A stretch of DNA of 64,000 nt, taken from Bacillus stratosphericus. GTDB taxonomy: Bacteria > Bacillota > Bacilli > Bacillales > Bacillaceae. The stretch is taken from NCBI RefSeq assembly GCF_020524495.1, contig NZ_JAIVLB010000010.1:33656-97655 (forward strand), given 5' to 3'. The position numbers and the translations under genes were made by a program. Shown here one piece after another: positions 26,420 to 35,487 of this stretch; position 1 is the first letter of the stretch, and each line of letters opens with the position of its first letter. The notes under the pieces are model-generated. The model searched no databases. It saw only the letters and a program-made list of their open reading frames with translations, and was not told the origin of the DNA.

Positions 26420-26761
26420 TTACAGAGTGTTTTTCGCCCGAATAAAGGCAACAAGCTGTTTGATTTCTTCATCGGTTAGGGGAACACCATCTACAAGGAT
26501 TGTTCCTTCTTTTGCTTTCGTCAGTTCAATCTTGATATCAGAGATTTTGCGTTGTATCTCCGGCTCGTCCGTTCTACCAAGTAAAAAATCAATGGACGTA
26601 TCATACAAATCAGCCAGCAGCTTCACTGCTTCAAGCGAAGGTCGTCGGTACCCAGATTCGTAACCGGCATAGGTGCTTTTGGCGATACCTAGGCGATCTG
26701 CCGTATGCTGGAGAGACCATTTTTTCTTTTTTCTAAGGGTGGTTAAACGATCGAGTATCAT
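26420..26761 (-). CDS. ansR: AnsR, Xre-type repressor of ansAB
   Basis: 113-residue cytoplasmic repressor. The HTH_3 domain is at residues 3-60 (LTTLRKKKKWSLQHTADRLG, then KSTYAGYESGYRRPS), followed by a short C-terminal region (VDGVPLTDEEIKQLVAFIRA). Divergent to ansA exactly as ansR-ansAB in B. subtilis (116 aa). The start is ATG 26761 with AAGGAG 9 bases upstream; an earlier in-frame ATG (26809) lacks one. In B. subtilis aspartate relieves repression. Confidence 0.93.
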   Translation of the reverse strand: MILDRLTTLRKKKKWSLQHTADRLGIAKSTYAGYESGYRRPSLEAVKLLADLYDTSIDFLLGRTDEPEIQRKISDIKIELTKAKEGTILVDGVPLTDEEIKQLVAFIRAKNTL

Positions 26762-26789
26762 ACATGAACGCTCCTTTATATACAACAAC

Positions 26790-26798
26790 AGTATATCA
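26790..26798 (-). promoter_or_regulatory. Extended -10 promoter of ansR
   Basis: On the minus strand TGATATACT is an extended -10 (TGnTATAAT, one mismatch) about 30 bases before the ansR start. Operator site 1 lies just upstream, over the -35 region, consistent with autoregulation. Confidence 0.5.
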
Positions 26799-26815
26799 TA
26801 TTTTGGCAAAGAGTG

Positions 26816-26893
26816 TACGCGTTATGCGTAATATTTTCTTGATTAATTCGCGTTATGTGACTATAATGGCAATGAAGGTACGCGGAAAGCGTA
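26816..26893. promoter_or_regulatory. Three phased AnsR operator candidates
   Basis: Site 1 TACGCGTTATGCGTA (26816-26830) and site 3 TACGCGGAAAGCGTA (26879-26893) are perfect TACGC-N5-GCGTA dyads. Site 2 TTCGCGTTATGTGAC (26847-26861) is a degenerate copy. Start-to-start spacing is 31 and 32 bases, about three helical turns. Site 2 fills the ansA promoter spacer and site 1 the ansR -35 region. Confidence 0.7.
26839..26867 (+). promoter_or_regulatory. ansA sigma-A promoter
   Basis: TTGATT (26839), a 17-base spacer, then TATAAT (26862) make a near-consensus promoter. It lies about 100 bases before the ansA start, and the middle AnsR site is inside its spacer. Confidence 0.75.
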
Positions 26894-26967
26894 TATTATA
26901 GAATAGCACAAACTGGCTTATAATATGTGTGACAAACGATGTAATTTTATTGAAAGAGGTGGACCTG

Positions 26968-27957
26968 TTGAAGAAATTATTGCTTTTAACAACTGGTGGG
27001 ACGATTGCATCTGTAGAGAGTGAAAATGGTTTAGCTCCAGGTGTTAAAGCTGAGGACCTTTTAAGCTATTTAAACGAAATTAATGCAGAGTACACAATGG
27101 ACACAAAGTCCCTTATGAGTATAGATAGCACAAATATGCAGCCTGAATACTGGGTGGATATCGCAACAGCCATTTATGAAAATTATGATCAATATGATGG
27201 GTTTGTTGTCACTCATGGGACCGATACAATGGCCTATACATCAGCAGCCCTTTCTTATATGCTGCAAAATCCTGATAAGCCAATTGTCATAACAGGCTCA
27301 CAAATCCCGATTACATTTAAGAAAACAGATGCGAAGAAAAACATTACAGATGCCATTCGATTTGCATGTGACGGTGTAGGCGGCGTGTATGTCGTGTTTG
27401 ATGGCCGAGTGATTCAAGGAACACGCGCAATCAAACTAAGAACGAAAAGCTATGATGCATTTGAAAGTATTAACTATCCATATATTGCATCGATTGAAAA
27501 CCATGAAATTGAATACAATAGCAAAGTAAAAAGATCATCAATGAAACCGCTTAAATTAGATGCATCGCTGAACACAGATGTCTGTCTATTAAAACTGCAC
27601 CCAGGTCTTAAGCCTGAGTTTTTAGATTCCATCAAAGGTGTGTACAAAGGGGTCGTTATTGAAAGCTACGGCAGTGGTGGAATTCCTTTCGAGGGAAGAA
27701 ACCTTTTAGAGAAGATCAATGAATTATTAGAAGAAGGCATTCCTATTGTTATCACGACTCAGTGTCTAGAAGAAGGAGAAGACATGAGCGTGTATGAAGT
27801 AGGACGCAAAATCAATCAAGAACTGGTAGCGCGTTCACGAAACATGAACACTGAGGCCATCGTACCGAAACTCATGTGGGCATTAGGAAAGACAACAGAT
27901 CCAAAAGAAGTGAAGAAGATTATGGAAACCCCAATCGCTGAAGATTTAGTGATTTAA
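26968..27957 (+). CDS. ansA: L-asparaginase AnsA
   Basis: 329-residue cytoplasmic type I asparaginase: asparagine to aspartate plus ammonia. Catalytic threonines lie in TTGGTIAS (residues 8-15) and [13 protein letters not shown] near 85. The start is TTG 26968, giving the family N-terminus and length and preceded by AAAGAGGTG; the frame opens at 26929 without a ribosome site. First gene of ansAB; aspartate made here feeds AnsB. Confidence 0.95.
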   Translation: MKKLLLLTTGGTIASVESENGLAPGVKAEDLLSYLNEINAEYTMDTKSLMSIDSTNMQPEYWVDIATAIYENYDQYDGFVVTHGTDTMAYTSAALSYMLQNPDKPIVITGSQIPITFKKTDAKKNITDAIRFACDGVGGVYVVFDGRVIQGTRAIKLRTKSYDAFESINYPYIASIENHEIEYNSKVKRSSMKPLKLDASLNTDVCLLKLHPGLKPEFLDSIKGVYKGVVIESYGSGGIPFEGRNLLEKINELLEEGIPIVITTQCLEEGEDMSVYEVGRKINQELVARSRNMNTEAIVPKLMWALGKTTDPKEVKKIMETPIAEDLVI

Positions 27958-27984
27958 CATTCTATAGAAAGCAGGTCATATAAG

Positions 27985-29409
27985 ATGGTTCAAGCAATTT
28001 ATCGCTACGAGAAGGATTTTCTTGGTGAAAAAGAAATTCCGGCAGACGTGTATTATGGTGTTCAAACCCTTCGTGCAAAAGAAAACTTCCCGATTACTGG
28101 GTATCGCATGCATGAGGAACTGATTAGAGCCTTTGCCATCGTCAAAAAAGCAGCAGCTCAAGCCAATATGGAAGTGGGACGCTTATATGAAGGAATTGGA
28201 AACGCGATTGTCAAAGCCTCTGACGAAGTCATTGAAGGCAAGTTGCATGAGTACTTCATCGTAGACCCTATCCAGGGCGGGGCAGGAACTTCAATGAACA
28301 TGAATGCCAACGAGGTCATTGGTAACAGAGCCCTAGAGATTATGGGACATCAAAAGGGCGAATACATTCATTTAAGTCCAAACACACATGTTAACATGTC
28401 ACAATCGACGAATGATTCATTCCCAACTGCTATTCATATTGCTGTGCTGAAGCAGTTAGACATTCTGCTTGAGACGATGCAAGCGATGCATGTTGTATTT
28501 CAAAAGAAAGCAAAAGAATTCGATCATGTGATCAAAATGGGACGTACCCATTTACAGGATGCGGTTCCGATCCGTTTAGGACAGGAATTTAATGCATACA
28601 GCCGCGTTCTAAACCGTGATATTAAGCGTATTAATCAATCAAAGCAGCATTTATATGAAGTGAATATGGGTGCGACAGCTGTTGGGACAGGCTTAAACGC
28701 AGATCCTCGTTATATTGAAATCGTAGTGAAGAAACTTGCTGATATTTCAGGGCTACCACTCGTAGGCGCAGAGCATCTTGTAGATGCAACGCAAAACACA
28801 GATGCTTATACAGAAGTATCAGCGGCATTAAAAGTATGCATGATGAACATGTCTAAAATTGCGAATGACCTTCGCTTAATGGCATCTGGTCCTCGAGCAG
28901 GTCTTGCTGAAATTGCATTGCCAGCCCGTCAGCCAGGGTCATCCATTATGCCTGGGAAAGTCAATCCTGTTATGGCAGAGCTCATTAACCAAATCGCATT
29001 TCAGGTTATAGGAAATGACCACACCATCTGTCTTGCTTCTGAAGCAGGTCAGCTTGAGTTAAATGTAATGGAACCTGTTTTGGTCTTTAACTTACTTCAA
29101 TCTATTAGTATAATGAATAACGGATTCTGTTCATTCACAAATCATTGCTTAGCGGACATCGAAGCAAATGAGAAACGTTTGAAAGAATATGTAGAAAAAA
29201 GTGCAGGAGTGATTACTGCGGTGAACCCTCACTTAGGCTATGAAGCCGCGGCTAGAATTGCAAGAGAAGCTATTTTAAAGGGAGAATCCATTAGAGACCT
29301 CTGCTTGCAGTATGATGTATTAACGGAAGAGGAACTTGATATTATCTTAAATCCTTATGAGATGACAAAGCCTGGTATTGCAGGACAAGAGCTGCTAGAA
29401 AAGGGATAA
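27985..29409 (+). CDS. ansB: Aspartate ammonia-lyase AnsB
   Basis: 474-residue fumarase/aspartase superfamily enzyme deaminating aspartate to fumarate. Superfamily signature GSSIMPGKVNPVMAE lies near 315-329, with SQSTNDSFPTAIHIA near 140 and the TGLNADPRY block near 235. It is 27 bases behind ansA, the same transcript. Length agrees with B. subtilis AnsB (475). Confidence 0.96.
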   Translation: MVQAIYRYEKDFLGEKEIPADVYYGVQTLRAKENFPITGYRMHEELIRAFAIVKKAAAQANMEVGRLYEGIGNAIVKASDEVIEGKLHEYFIVDPIQGGAGTSMNMNANEVIGNRALEIMGHQKGEYIHLSPNTHVNMSQSTNDSFPTAIHIAVLKQLDILLETMQAMHVVFQKKAKEFDHVIKMGRTHLQDAVPIRLGQEFNAYSRVLNRDIKRINQSKQHLYEVNMGATAVGTGLNADPRYIEIVVKKLADISGLPLVGAEHLVDATQNTDAYTEVSAALKVCMMNMSKIANDLRLMASGPRAGLAEIALPARQPGSSIMPGKVNPVMAELINQIAFQVIGNDHTICLASEAGQLELNVMEPVLVFNLLQSISIMNNGFCSFTNHCLADIEANEKRLKEYVEKSAGVITAVNPHLGYEAAARIAREAILKGESIRDLCLQYDVLTEEELDIILNPYEMTKPGIAGQELLEKG

Positions 29410-29438
29410 TATCAAAAAATTTATTTTATTAATATGAC

Positions 29439-29473
29439 GAATTGCCTGTGAAAAAGAGAAAGACAGGCAATTC
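29439..29473 (+). terminator. Hairpin after ansB
   Basis: GAATTGCCTGT and ACAGGCAATTC form an 11-bp perfect stem, followed by ACTTTCTTTC. It probably ends or attenuates the ansAB transcript before mleN. Confidence 0.65.
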
Positions 29474-29511
29474 ACTTTCTTTCGAATTGACGCACTTTTT
29501 TCACAATATTT

Positions 29512-29525
29512 TGAAAACGCTTAAC
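29512..29525. promoter_or_regulatory. cre-like site before mleN
   Basis: TGAAAACGCTTAAC differs from TGWAANCGNTNWCA at two positions and lies 27-40 bases before the mleN start. It could make mleN subject to CcpA; weak evidence. Confidence 0.3.
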
Positions 29526-29551
29526 GCAGATGCACAAAGGGAGGAAACAAA

Positions 29552-30958
29552 ATGAAAACACCACGTCTACCGTCTATCTTAGAAGTCTTGTCTATCCTTG
29601 GCTTGTTTTTAGCAATTGTTTTATCATTTACTCTTTACTTCAATTTAGATATTCAACTAGCTTTGTTTATCTCATGGTTTATGGTGATCGCTTTAGGTAT
29701 TCGTTTGGGACATTCATATAAGGATCTTCAAAACGCCATTACAAAAGGGATATCAAATGGTTTAGATGCTATTTTGATCTTAATTGCTGTAGGAGCACTT
29801 GTTGGAACATGGATTGCTGGTGGAGTTGTGCCTACATTAATCTATTACGGCCTAGAATTTATTCATCCTAACATTTTCTTATTAGCTACACTTGTGATAT
29901 GTGCCATTATGTCCATTGCTACAGGAACCTCTTGGGGGACGGTTGGAACTGCGGGTATTGCAATGATTGCAATTGGTGAAGGTCTTGGTATTCCGCTTCC
30001 AATTGTTGCAGGTGCCGTTTTATCTGGAGCCTACTTTGGTGATAAATTATCGCCATTATCAGATAGCACCGTACTGGCCGCTTCTCTTTCTAAAGTGGAC
30101 GTGCTTGCGCATGTAAGAGCTATGATGGTCTTATCCATACCAGCCTTTGTGATTACAGCGATTATGTTTACGGTTACAGGCTTTATGTATGGTGGCCGAA
30201 ACATTGATCACGATAAAGTGGAGTTTTTGAAAAATGCACTTCATGATACATTTACAATTAATATCTGGATGGTTATTCCGGCTGTAGTGGTTGTGTTATT
30301 GCTTGTATTTAAGAAACCTTCAATGCCTGTTATCGCTATTGGTGCCCTTCTAGGTTCGATTTGGGCCATGGCTTTTCAAGGAATGAATCCGGCAGATGCG
30401 ATTGCCACTGCTTATAATGGCTTTTCCATTAACTCAGATATAGATTTCTTAAATTCCCTGTTAAACCGTGGCGGTATTGTCAATATGCTAGGATCTTTAG
30501 TCGTGATTATCCTCGGTCTTGGTTTTGGTGGTGTACTTGAATATTTAGGCGTATTAAAAGTCATCGTCTCTATATTCGAGAAGAAATTGCATAATGCAGG
30601 AAACGTCACTCTATCCACGCTAATTGTTGCTTTCTTGGCGAATATTTTTGGCTGTGCTATGTATGTATCAATCATCCTTACACCAAAAATTATGGAAAAA
30701 AGCTATGACAAATTAAAATTAGACAGACGTGTATTATCTAGAAACTCTGAGGTCGGTGGAACACTTACGTCTGGTATGGTTCCATGGTCAGATAACGGGA
30801 TATACATGGCGGGGATTCTAGGCGTGTCGACATTCTCGTATTTACCATTTATGTGGTTGAGCTTTGTTGCCATTGGTCTTGCCATTATTTATGGATATAC
30901 AGGAAAATTCATTTGGTACGTTAAAAATCAACAAGAATCAGAAGAATCGGGATCATAA
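29552..30958 (+). CDS. mleN: NhaC family antiporter, MleN (malate/lactate)
   Basis: 468-residue, 11-12 helix antiporter of the NhaC family. In B. subtilis MleN exchanges malate plus protons for sodium plus lactate and is encoded behind ansAB, as here. Family blocks: SIATGTSWGTVGTAGIAM near 127 and GAYFGDKLSPLSDSTVLAAS near 155. Own ribosome site GGGAGG. In B. subtilis mleA (malic enzyme) follows; here it is missing and a hairpin plus yxkH follow. Confidence 0.9.
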   Translation: MKTPRLPSILEVLSILGLFLAIVLSFTLYFNLDIQLALFISWFMVIALGIRLGHSYKDLQNAITKGISNGLDAILILIAVGALVGTWIAGGVVPTLIYYGLEFIHPNIFLLATLVICAIMSIATGTSWGTVGTAGIAMIAIGEGLGIPLPIVAGAVLSGAYFGDKLSPLSDSTVLAASLSKVDVLAHVRAMMVLSIPAFVITAIMFTVTGFMYGGRNIDHDKVEFLKNALHDTFTINIWMVIPAVVVVLLLVFKKPSMPVIAIGALLGSIWAMAFQGMNPADAIATAYNGFSINSDIDFLNSLLNRGGIVNMLGSLVVIILGLGFGGVLEYLGVLKVIVSIFEKKLHNAGNVTLSTLIVAFLANIFGCAMYVSIILTPKIMEKSYDKLKLDRRVLSRNSEVGGTLTSGMVPWSDNGIYMAGILGVSTFSYLPFMWLSFVAIGLAIIYGYTGKFIWYVKNQQESEESGS

Positions 30959-30965
30959 GCCGTTT

Positions 30966-30993
30966 AAAAGCCGCTCAAAAAGGAGCGGCTTTT
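30966..30993 (+). terminator. mleN terminator
   Basis: AAAAGCCGCTC and GAGCGGCTTTT pair around a 6-base loop, with a T-rich tail. Confidence 0.88.
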
Positions 30994-31179
30994 ATTTATA
31001 AATCCTATTCAATATTATAAGTTTATCGCTTTCGCAAAAATTGAAGAGAATCGTTTGGATTCAAAAAGCAGAAAAAGTAAGACTGAGTCATTTTGTTGGA
31101 TGAGCTCAGGATGGCATGGAAGGGCGAAGATTTTGCAAAGCTCTTTAATAAAATGAATGAACAGTCATTAACTAATTTC

Positions 31180-31188
31180 TGTTATAAT
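31180..31188 (+). promoter_or_regulatory. Extended -10 promoter of yxkH
   Basis: TGTTATAAT is a perfect extended -10, 35 bases before the deacetylase start codon. No clear -35. Confidence 0.5.
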
Positions 31189-31223
31189 CATACGGTAGAA
31201 AGAGCGAAAGTAGGATTGGTGAA

Positions 31224-32072
31224 ATGAAGAAAATATGTATTTTTATTGCGGTTGGTTTTGTCTTGCTGTTCATTTCGGGCTGTATGGGAATGAAGCAGCA
31301 AACAGAAGGAAACCAGCAAGCGGTAAAAGAGGAAAAAGGTCAAGCAAAAGAAACAAAACAGACACAGCAGAAAGAAGCGGCAGAGTTAGACAAACAAAAA
31401 TGGATTCAGCAAAAGGAACCGGTTGCGCTCCCGATCTTGATGTACCACAGCCTCTCCAGCGGCAACTCGTTACGTGTGCCAAAGAGTGAGTTTGCAGCTC
31501 ATATGAAATGGCTAATAGATAACGGTTATGTCACGCTGTCGCCGGAAGAGGCATATCAAGTCCTCATGACAAATTCGACACCAAGTGAAAAATTTGTTCT
31601 CATCACATTTGACGATGGATATTCAGACAACTACACAAAAGCATTTCCAATTTTAAAACAGTATGGAATGAAGGCAACGATTTTCATGATTGAGCAATCC
31701 ATTGGCCGCCCGAACCACTTAACAGATGACCAAATGGATGAAATGATAGCAAATAGGCTATCAATTGAGAGTCATACAATTCATCATTTAGAGCTCAATC
31801 GTTTATCAAAGAAGCAGCAGGAAGAGGAATTAAAAGGGTCGAAGGCGTTCTTTGATCAGCGATTTTCTCAGCGCACGAGAATGGTCAGCTATCCGGTCGG
31901 GCGCTATAACGAAGACACGCTGAAGCTGGCAAAGGAAGCAGGATATCAGATGGCTGTGACCACTGAACCAGGACATGCGAAAAAGGAACAAGGCATGATG
32001 TCCTTGCACCGCCTGCGCATTTCACCGGGACTTTCACCCGAAAGCTTTGGGAGGCTGATAGAAGGAAATTGA
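31224..32072 (+). CDS. yxkH: Polysaccharide deacetylase lipoprotein, YxkH-like
   Basis: 282-residue secreted lipoprotein. A signal peptide with lipobox FISGC (Cys 20) is followed by a Gln/Lys-rich linker to about residue 60. The NodB homology domain has the LITFDDGYSDNY metal/catalytic motif near 131, SHTIHHLELNRLS near 190, and SYPVGRYNEDTL near 226. Probably removes acetyl groups from a cell-wall or exopolysaccharide polymer at the outer membrane face. Length and order fit B. subtilis YxkH. Monocistronic with a terminator. Confidence 0.87.
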   Translation: MKKICIFIAVGFVLLFISGCMGMKQQTEGNQQAVKEEKGQAKETKQTQQKEAAELDKQKWIQQKEPVALPILMYHSLSSGNSLRVPKSEFAAHMKWLIDNGYVTLSPEEAYQVLMTNSTPSEKFVLITFDDGYSDNYTKAFPILKQYGMKATIFMIEQSIGRPNHLTDDQMDEMIANRLSIESHTIHHLELNRLSKKQQEEELKGSKAFFDQRFSQRTRMVSYPVGRYNEDTLKLAKEAGYQMAVTTEPGHAKKEQGMMSLHRLRISPGLSPESFGRLIEGN

Positions 32073-32167
32073 TAGATATTAGATCACAGATGTTTCACAT
32101 GAAACATTTTACGACAAGTTTCATGGAGATGATTTGTGAATCCACATTGATAGTATGATGAGAAAGA

Positions 32168-32210
32168 AGAAACAGACCTTTCATGAAGATGGAAGGTCTG
32201 TTTCTTTTTT
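32168..32210. terminator. Bidirectional terminator yxkH / fosB
   Basis: AGAAACAGACCTT and AAGGTCTGTTTCT pair around a 12-base loop, with A and T runs outside; the fosB stop lies 10 bases away. Confidence 0.85.
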
Positions 32211-32219
32211 GCGTTTTAT

Positions 32220-32636
32220 TCAAAACTCCATATGAGTTTTCTCTTGTTTGTAATAATCCATTCTATCTTTCAAGGTCCCTGTATGAAATTCAAATTTATG
32301 TCCATCAGGGTCCGTGAAGTAAATCGACTTCTGATCTCTTTCGTCTCTTGGCCGGCTTGGTAAAATGTTGACGTGCAAATCTTTTAGTTTGTTGTACATT
32401 GGATCTACATCCGCCTCATCAATAGAAAAAGCGATGTGTGTGTAAGAGTGATGGATGTCTTGACGAGGAATGTCTTTTTCCACATTGAGGGCAAGCCATA
32501 GCCCATTCAAATCAAAGTAAGCCGTCGTCCTTCCCTTTGCTAACAATGTGGCATTAAAGACCTTTGTATAAAAATCAATAGATGTCTCTAAATCAGAAAC
32601 AGAAAATAATAAATGGTTTATTCCTTTGATGTTCAA
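32220..32636 (-). CDS. fosB: Metallothiol transferase FosB (fosfomycin resistance)
   Basis: 138-residue VOC-fold enzyme that adds bacillithiol to fosfomycin using a divalent metal. The three metal ligands are visible in INHLLFSV (His near 7), YTHIAFSI (His near 66) and GHKFEFHTG (Glu near 115). FDLNGLWLALN and RDERDQKSIYFTDPDGHKFE match FosB. The start is TTG 32636, 6 bases after AGGTGA and matching the family N-terminus; GTG 32645 is possible. Chromosomal fosB is common in this group. Confidence 0.93.
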   Translation of the reverse strand: MNIKGINHLLFSVSDLETSIDFYTKVFNATLLAKGRTTAYFDLNGLWLALNVEKDIPRQDIHHSYTHIAFSIDEADVDPMYNKLKDLHVNILPSRPRDERDQKSIYFTDPDGHKFEFHTGTLKDRMDYYKQEKTHMEF

Positions 32637-32663
32637 TTTAATCACCTCAAATTCAATGATGAG

Positions 32664-32694
32664 AAAAAAGCTTGCAGACTCAATCTACAAGCTT
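32664..32694 (-). terminator. ribG terminator
   Basis: AAAGCTTG(C/T)AG arms pair around 7 bases; on the minus strand TTTTTTCTC follows. It lies just past the ribG stop, so fosB is a separate transcript. Confidence 0.75.
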
Positions 32695-32700
32695 TGTTGT

Positions 32701-33792
32701 TTATTGATAAACAGGATAGCCTGTTATTTTCATATCTTTCCCTAGCTGTTCAACGGTGAGTTGATCCAGTTCAATTGCGTCACTCATGAGGGGGATGCCT
32801 TCGCCTCCGAAAAAGGAAGGAGAAAGTCGTCCGCCAATAAGCTTAGGTGCCATGTAGATGACCAATTTATCAACAAGTTGCTGCTCTAAAAATGAGGCAT
32901 TCACTTGACCGCCACCTTCAATCATGAGGGAGGAGATGTTTCTTTCTCCAAGCACTTGAAGCACTTCTGGCAAGGGAACTCGCATGTCTCCATCTGTCAT
33001 GATGACGTTGACTCCAGCTGCTTCAAAAGCGGCTCGCTTTTCCTCATCTGCTTGTTTTGTTGTGAAAATCCATGTAGGTGCCATCTGATCGGTGACGACC
33101 TTTGCCGTCAGCGGTGTAGACAGCTTAGAGTCTAAAACAATTCGTATCGGATGGTCACCATTTGGAATCCTTGCAGTTAATGATGGATCATCATGAATGA
33201 CGGTTTGGGCACCAACCAAAATGGCATCATTGATACTGCGGATGTGGTAAGCGTCATAACGAGAAGTCTGTGAGGTAACCCACTTGCTGTCAGACGTAGC
33301 AGAAGCAATTTTCCCATCTAAGGTGATGCCCGCTTTGAGCGTCACGAACGGCGTTTTTTTCGTAATAAAGTGATTAAACACTTCATTCATGAGGATGGAT
33401 TCCTGTTCCAATACGCCCGTGATCACTTGGATACCTGCGTCTTGTAAAATGGTAATCCCGCGGCCAGCGACAAGTGGGTTCGGATCAAGTGCAGCTACGA
33501 CAACCGTCTCTAGGCCGGCTTTCACCAGTGCTTCAGCGCATGGGCCTGTGCGGCCATGGTGGGAACAAGGTTCTAGGGTCACATAGATCGTGGCTCCTTT
33601 TGCCTTGTCTCCAGCCATTTTGAGGGCGTGAATTTCAGCATGTGGTTCGCCGGCCTTCATGTGAGCACCAACACCAACAATTTCATTCTCTCGCACAATG
33701 ACAGCCCCGACGAGCGGGTTTGGAGATGTCTGACCTTTCATTGCCCGTGCATTTTCAAGGGCTAGCTTCATATATCGCTCATGATGTGGCAA
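32701..33792 (-). CDS. ribG: Riboflavin-type deaminase/reductase RibG
   Basis: 363-residue bifunctional enzyme (RibG/RibD). The N-terminal deaminase carries zinc motifs PHAEIHAL near 50 and LEPCSHHGRTGPCAEALV near 74. The C-terminal reductase has LKAGITLDGKIA near 152, SKWVTS and MIEGGGQVNASFLEQ near 289. Together they convert the RibA product to 5-amino-6-ribitylamino-uracil phosphate. The start is TTG 33792 with AAGAGGTG 7 bases upstream, overlapping ribA by 14 bases. It lies outside the main rib operon: no ribE or ribH adjoins it. Confidence 0.9.
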   Translation of the reverse strand: MPHHERYMKLALENARAMKGQTSPNPLVGAVIVRENEIVGVGAHMKAGEPHAEIHALKMAGDKAKGATIYVTLEPCSHHGRTGPCAEALVKAGLETVVVAALDPNPLVAGRGITILQDAGIQVITGVLEQESILMNEVFNHFITKKTPFVTLKAGITLDGKIASATSDSKWVTSQTSRYDAYHIRSINDAILVGAQTVIHDDPSLTARIPNGDHPIRIVLDSKLSTPLTAKVVTDQMAPTWIFTTKQADEEKRAAFEAAGVNVIMTDGDMRVPLPEVLQVLGERNISSLMIEGGGQVNASFLEQQLVDKLVIYMAPKLIGGRLSPSFFGGEGIPLMSDAIELDQLTVEQLGKDMKITGYPVYQ

Positions 33793-34540
33793 TCGTATGC
33801 ACCTCTTGATCCGCCTTCATGTGACCAGAGCGGTTCATTTTTGTCTGCAAGTATTTTTCGTTGAACTCAGAGACATCACCCCAAAGCGAAATCCGTCCAG
33901 AAAGAGAAAGGCCTGCATGGCTGATGGCATCTGTCTTTTTCGGGTTATTGGTAATGAGTCTCACTGGCTTTGTACGCAGTGTTTGAAGAACGGCAATGGC
34001 TTCTTCATATTGACGCGTGTCATCTTCAAAGCCGAGTGCTTCATTTGCTTCCACTGTATCGTAGCCGTTCTCTTGGAGAATGTAGGCCATGGCTTTACTG
34101 AAAAGACCTATGCCTCGTCCTTCATGATTGGCTAAATAAAACAGGGCGCCTGCTCCATTATCTTCAATCATTCGCATGGACTGTTTCAATTGGAACCCGC
34201 AGTCGCAGCGTTTGCTTCCGAAAATATCGCCAGTGTGGCAAATAGAATGCATACGGATCAGTGCTTCATCAGCATGTTTGAAATCTCCGTAAACAAGAAC
34301 ACTTGATTGCTGGTGATCCGCAAGCTCACGGGAGGAGAGGCTTTCAATTAAGGCTTCATCTGATAACGGTTCTTTTCCATCGTCCTTTAACCATGAATAC
34401 CAGTTGAACATTACGGTTCTACCGTCTAAACTGACTGGCAGTTTAATCGGGCCAGTGATATATATATATCCGTCTTCTTGCTGTACTCGTTTGATTTTAT
34501 CTTTTAAAATAGCTGTTTTAACCTCTGTGTGTTTGTCCAT
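33779..34540 (-). CDS. ribA: Monofunctional GTP cyclohydrolase II (RibA)
   Basis: 253-residue enzyme opening the GTP imidazole ring, first step toward riboflavin and related pyrimidines. Zinc cysteines lie in CHTGDIFGSKRCDC near 118-131. EGRGIGLFSKAMAY, GYDTVEANEALGF and the DDTRQY Asp/Arg pair are intact, so it should be active. It lacks the DHBP-synthase half of Bacillus RibBA. The start is ATG 34540 after GAAGGTG; the frame runs upstream to 34735, but that segment is a broken VOC gene. No FMN riboswitch motif was seen. Confidence 0.88.
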   Translation of the reverse strand: MDKHTEVKTAILKDKIKRVQQEDGYIYITGPIKLPVSLDGRTVMFNWYSWLKDDGKEPLSDEALIESLSSRELADHQQSSVLVYGDFKHADEALIRMHSICHTGDIFGSKRCDCGFQLKQSMRMIEDNGAGALFYLANHEGRGIGLFSKAMAYILQENGYDTVEANEALGFEDDTRQYEEAIAVLQTLRTKPVRLITNNPKKTDAISHAGLSLSGRISLWGDVSEFNEKYLQTKMNRSGHMKADQEVHTIATS

Positions 34541-34544
34541 ATTT

Positions 34545-35103
34545 TGCACCTTCTTTTTTGTCTGTTTCTTCTGGGAAAACCAATGTATAGCTTCTAATTC
34601 CTGAAAAACGTCGATCAATGGCTCCTTTTCTCCCGCATTCCCATGCATTAAAGGCAAGGTGATGATGGTATACACCAGTAGCGATAAATAAACTCGCTGG
34701 GGAGCCATTCGGATATGAAAACCGAGCGTGTTCACATAAAGGGAATCAGCTGCTTCTTGAAGGAGATCTTCACCATCAAGCGGTGCATTTCCGCCACCTT
34801 TCAGTTCACCATGTTTACCTATCCAAACATCCTCAGGCGATCAGCATAAACTTCGACGCCAATGTCATCAGGATCACTTAAATAAATGGTTTCACTGAAA
34901 AAGTGATCGCATACTCCAATTAAAGGATAGCCTTTTTTGATCACCTGTGCCAGCCATTTGCCCAGGTTTTTTCTGGTAAGTAATAAATACAGCAAAATGA
35001 TAAACCCTGGCTCATGATGAGGTTTCTCTTTCAATTGGGCATCTTCTTTTAACACAACCAAAGGTGACGGTGGATTCCATCTAACTAATATAGTAAAAGG
35101 CAA
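34545..35103 (-). pseudogene. Broken CatE-like VOC dioxygenase
   Basis: Frames join into a type-I extradiol dioxygenase/glyoxalase: HHEPGFIILLYLLLTRKNLG, SETIYLSDPDDIGVEVYADR, a frameshift near 34815, GELKGGGNAPLDGEDLLQEA, another shift near 34720, then FIATGVYHHHLAFNAWECGR with the metal-ligand His region, and YTLVFPEETD. It ends in the ribA leader. The N-terminal part is missing. Resembles B. subtilis CatE (YfiE). Confidence 0.72.
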
Positions 35104-35487
35104 AGAACGCTCAAAGTTGGATACATGTCATTCTGTTACACCCAATCTTAGCTGCTTCATTGTATTCAAGCTCGTTCATCCCTTCGTTATATGCGTCGGC
35201 ACGTTCAAATGTTTTTGATAACCTATCAAAATGTATACATTGTTACTTTTAGTAACTGAACGATATATTTGAACTTAGACGCTTTCCGGAATGTTTTGTC
35301 TATTGAATTGTAAAAAAACACATACCCAAAAATGGATCGGGATATATTATTTATTTTATTATATCTATTGAATGATTTAACAGTGCAATAATACCGGTTT
35401 GTACTCCCATTCTGTCATTAATCTTTTTAGCTAACTAAAACATCCATATTATTGAATGGCTAAACTTAACACCTTGTTTTTTCAGGA
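35104..35487. other. Gap with only faint coding traces
   Basis: AT-rich. On the minus strand at about 35128-35236 a 39-codon stretch (RLSKTFERADAYNEGMNELE and following) looks protein-like, but it lacks a start codon and ribosome site; family unknown. No promoter or structured RNA is convincing. Confidence 0.35.

Noticed and set aside
34541..34735. N-terminal extension of ribA by 65 codons
   Set aside because: The ATG at 34540 has a good ribosome site and begins the conserved protein; the extension is a mistranslated part of the broken VOC gene.
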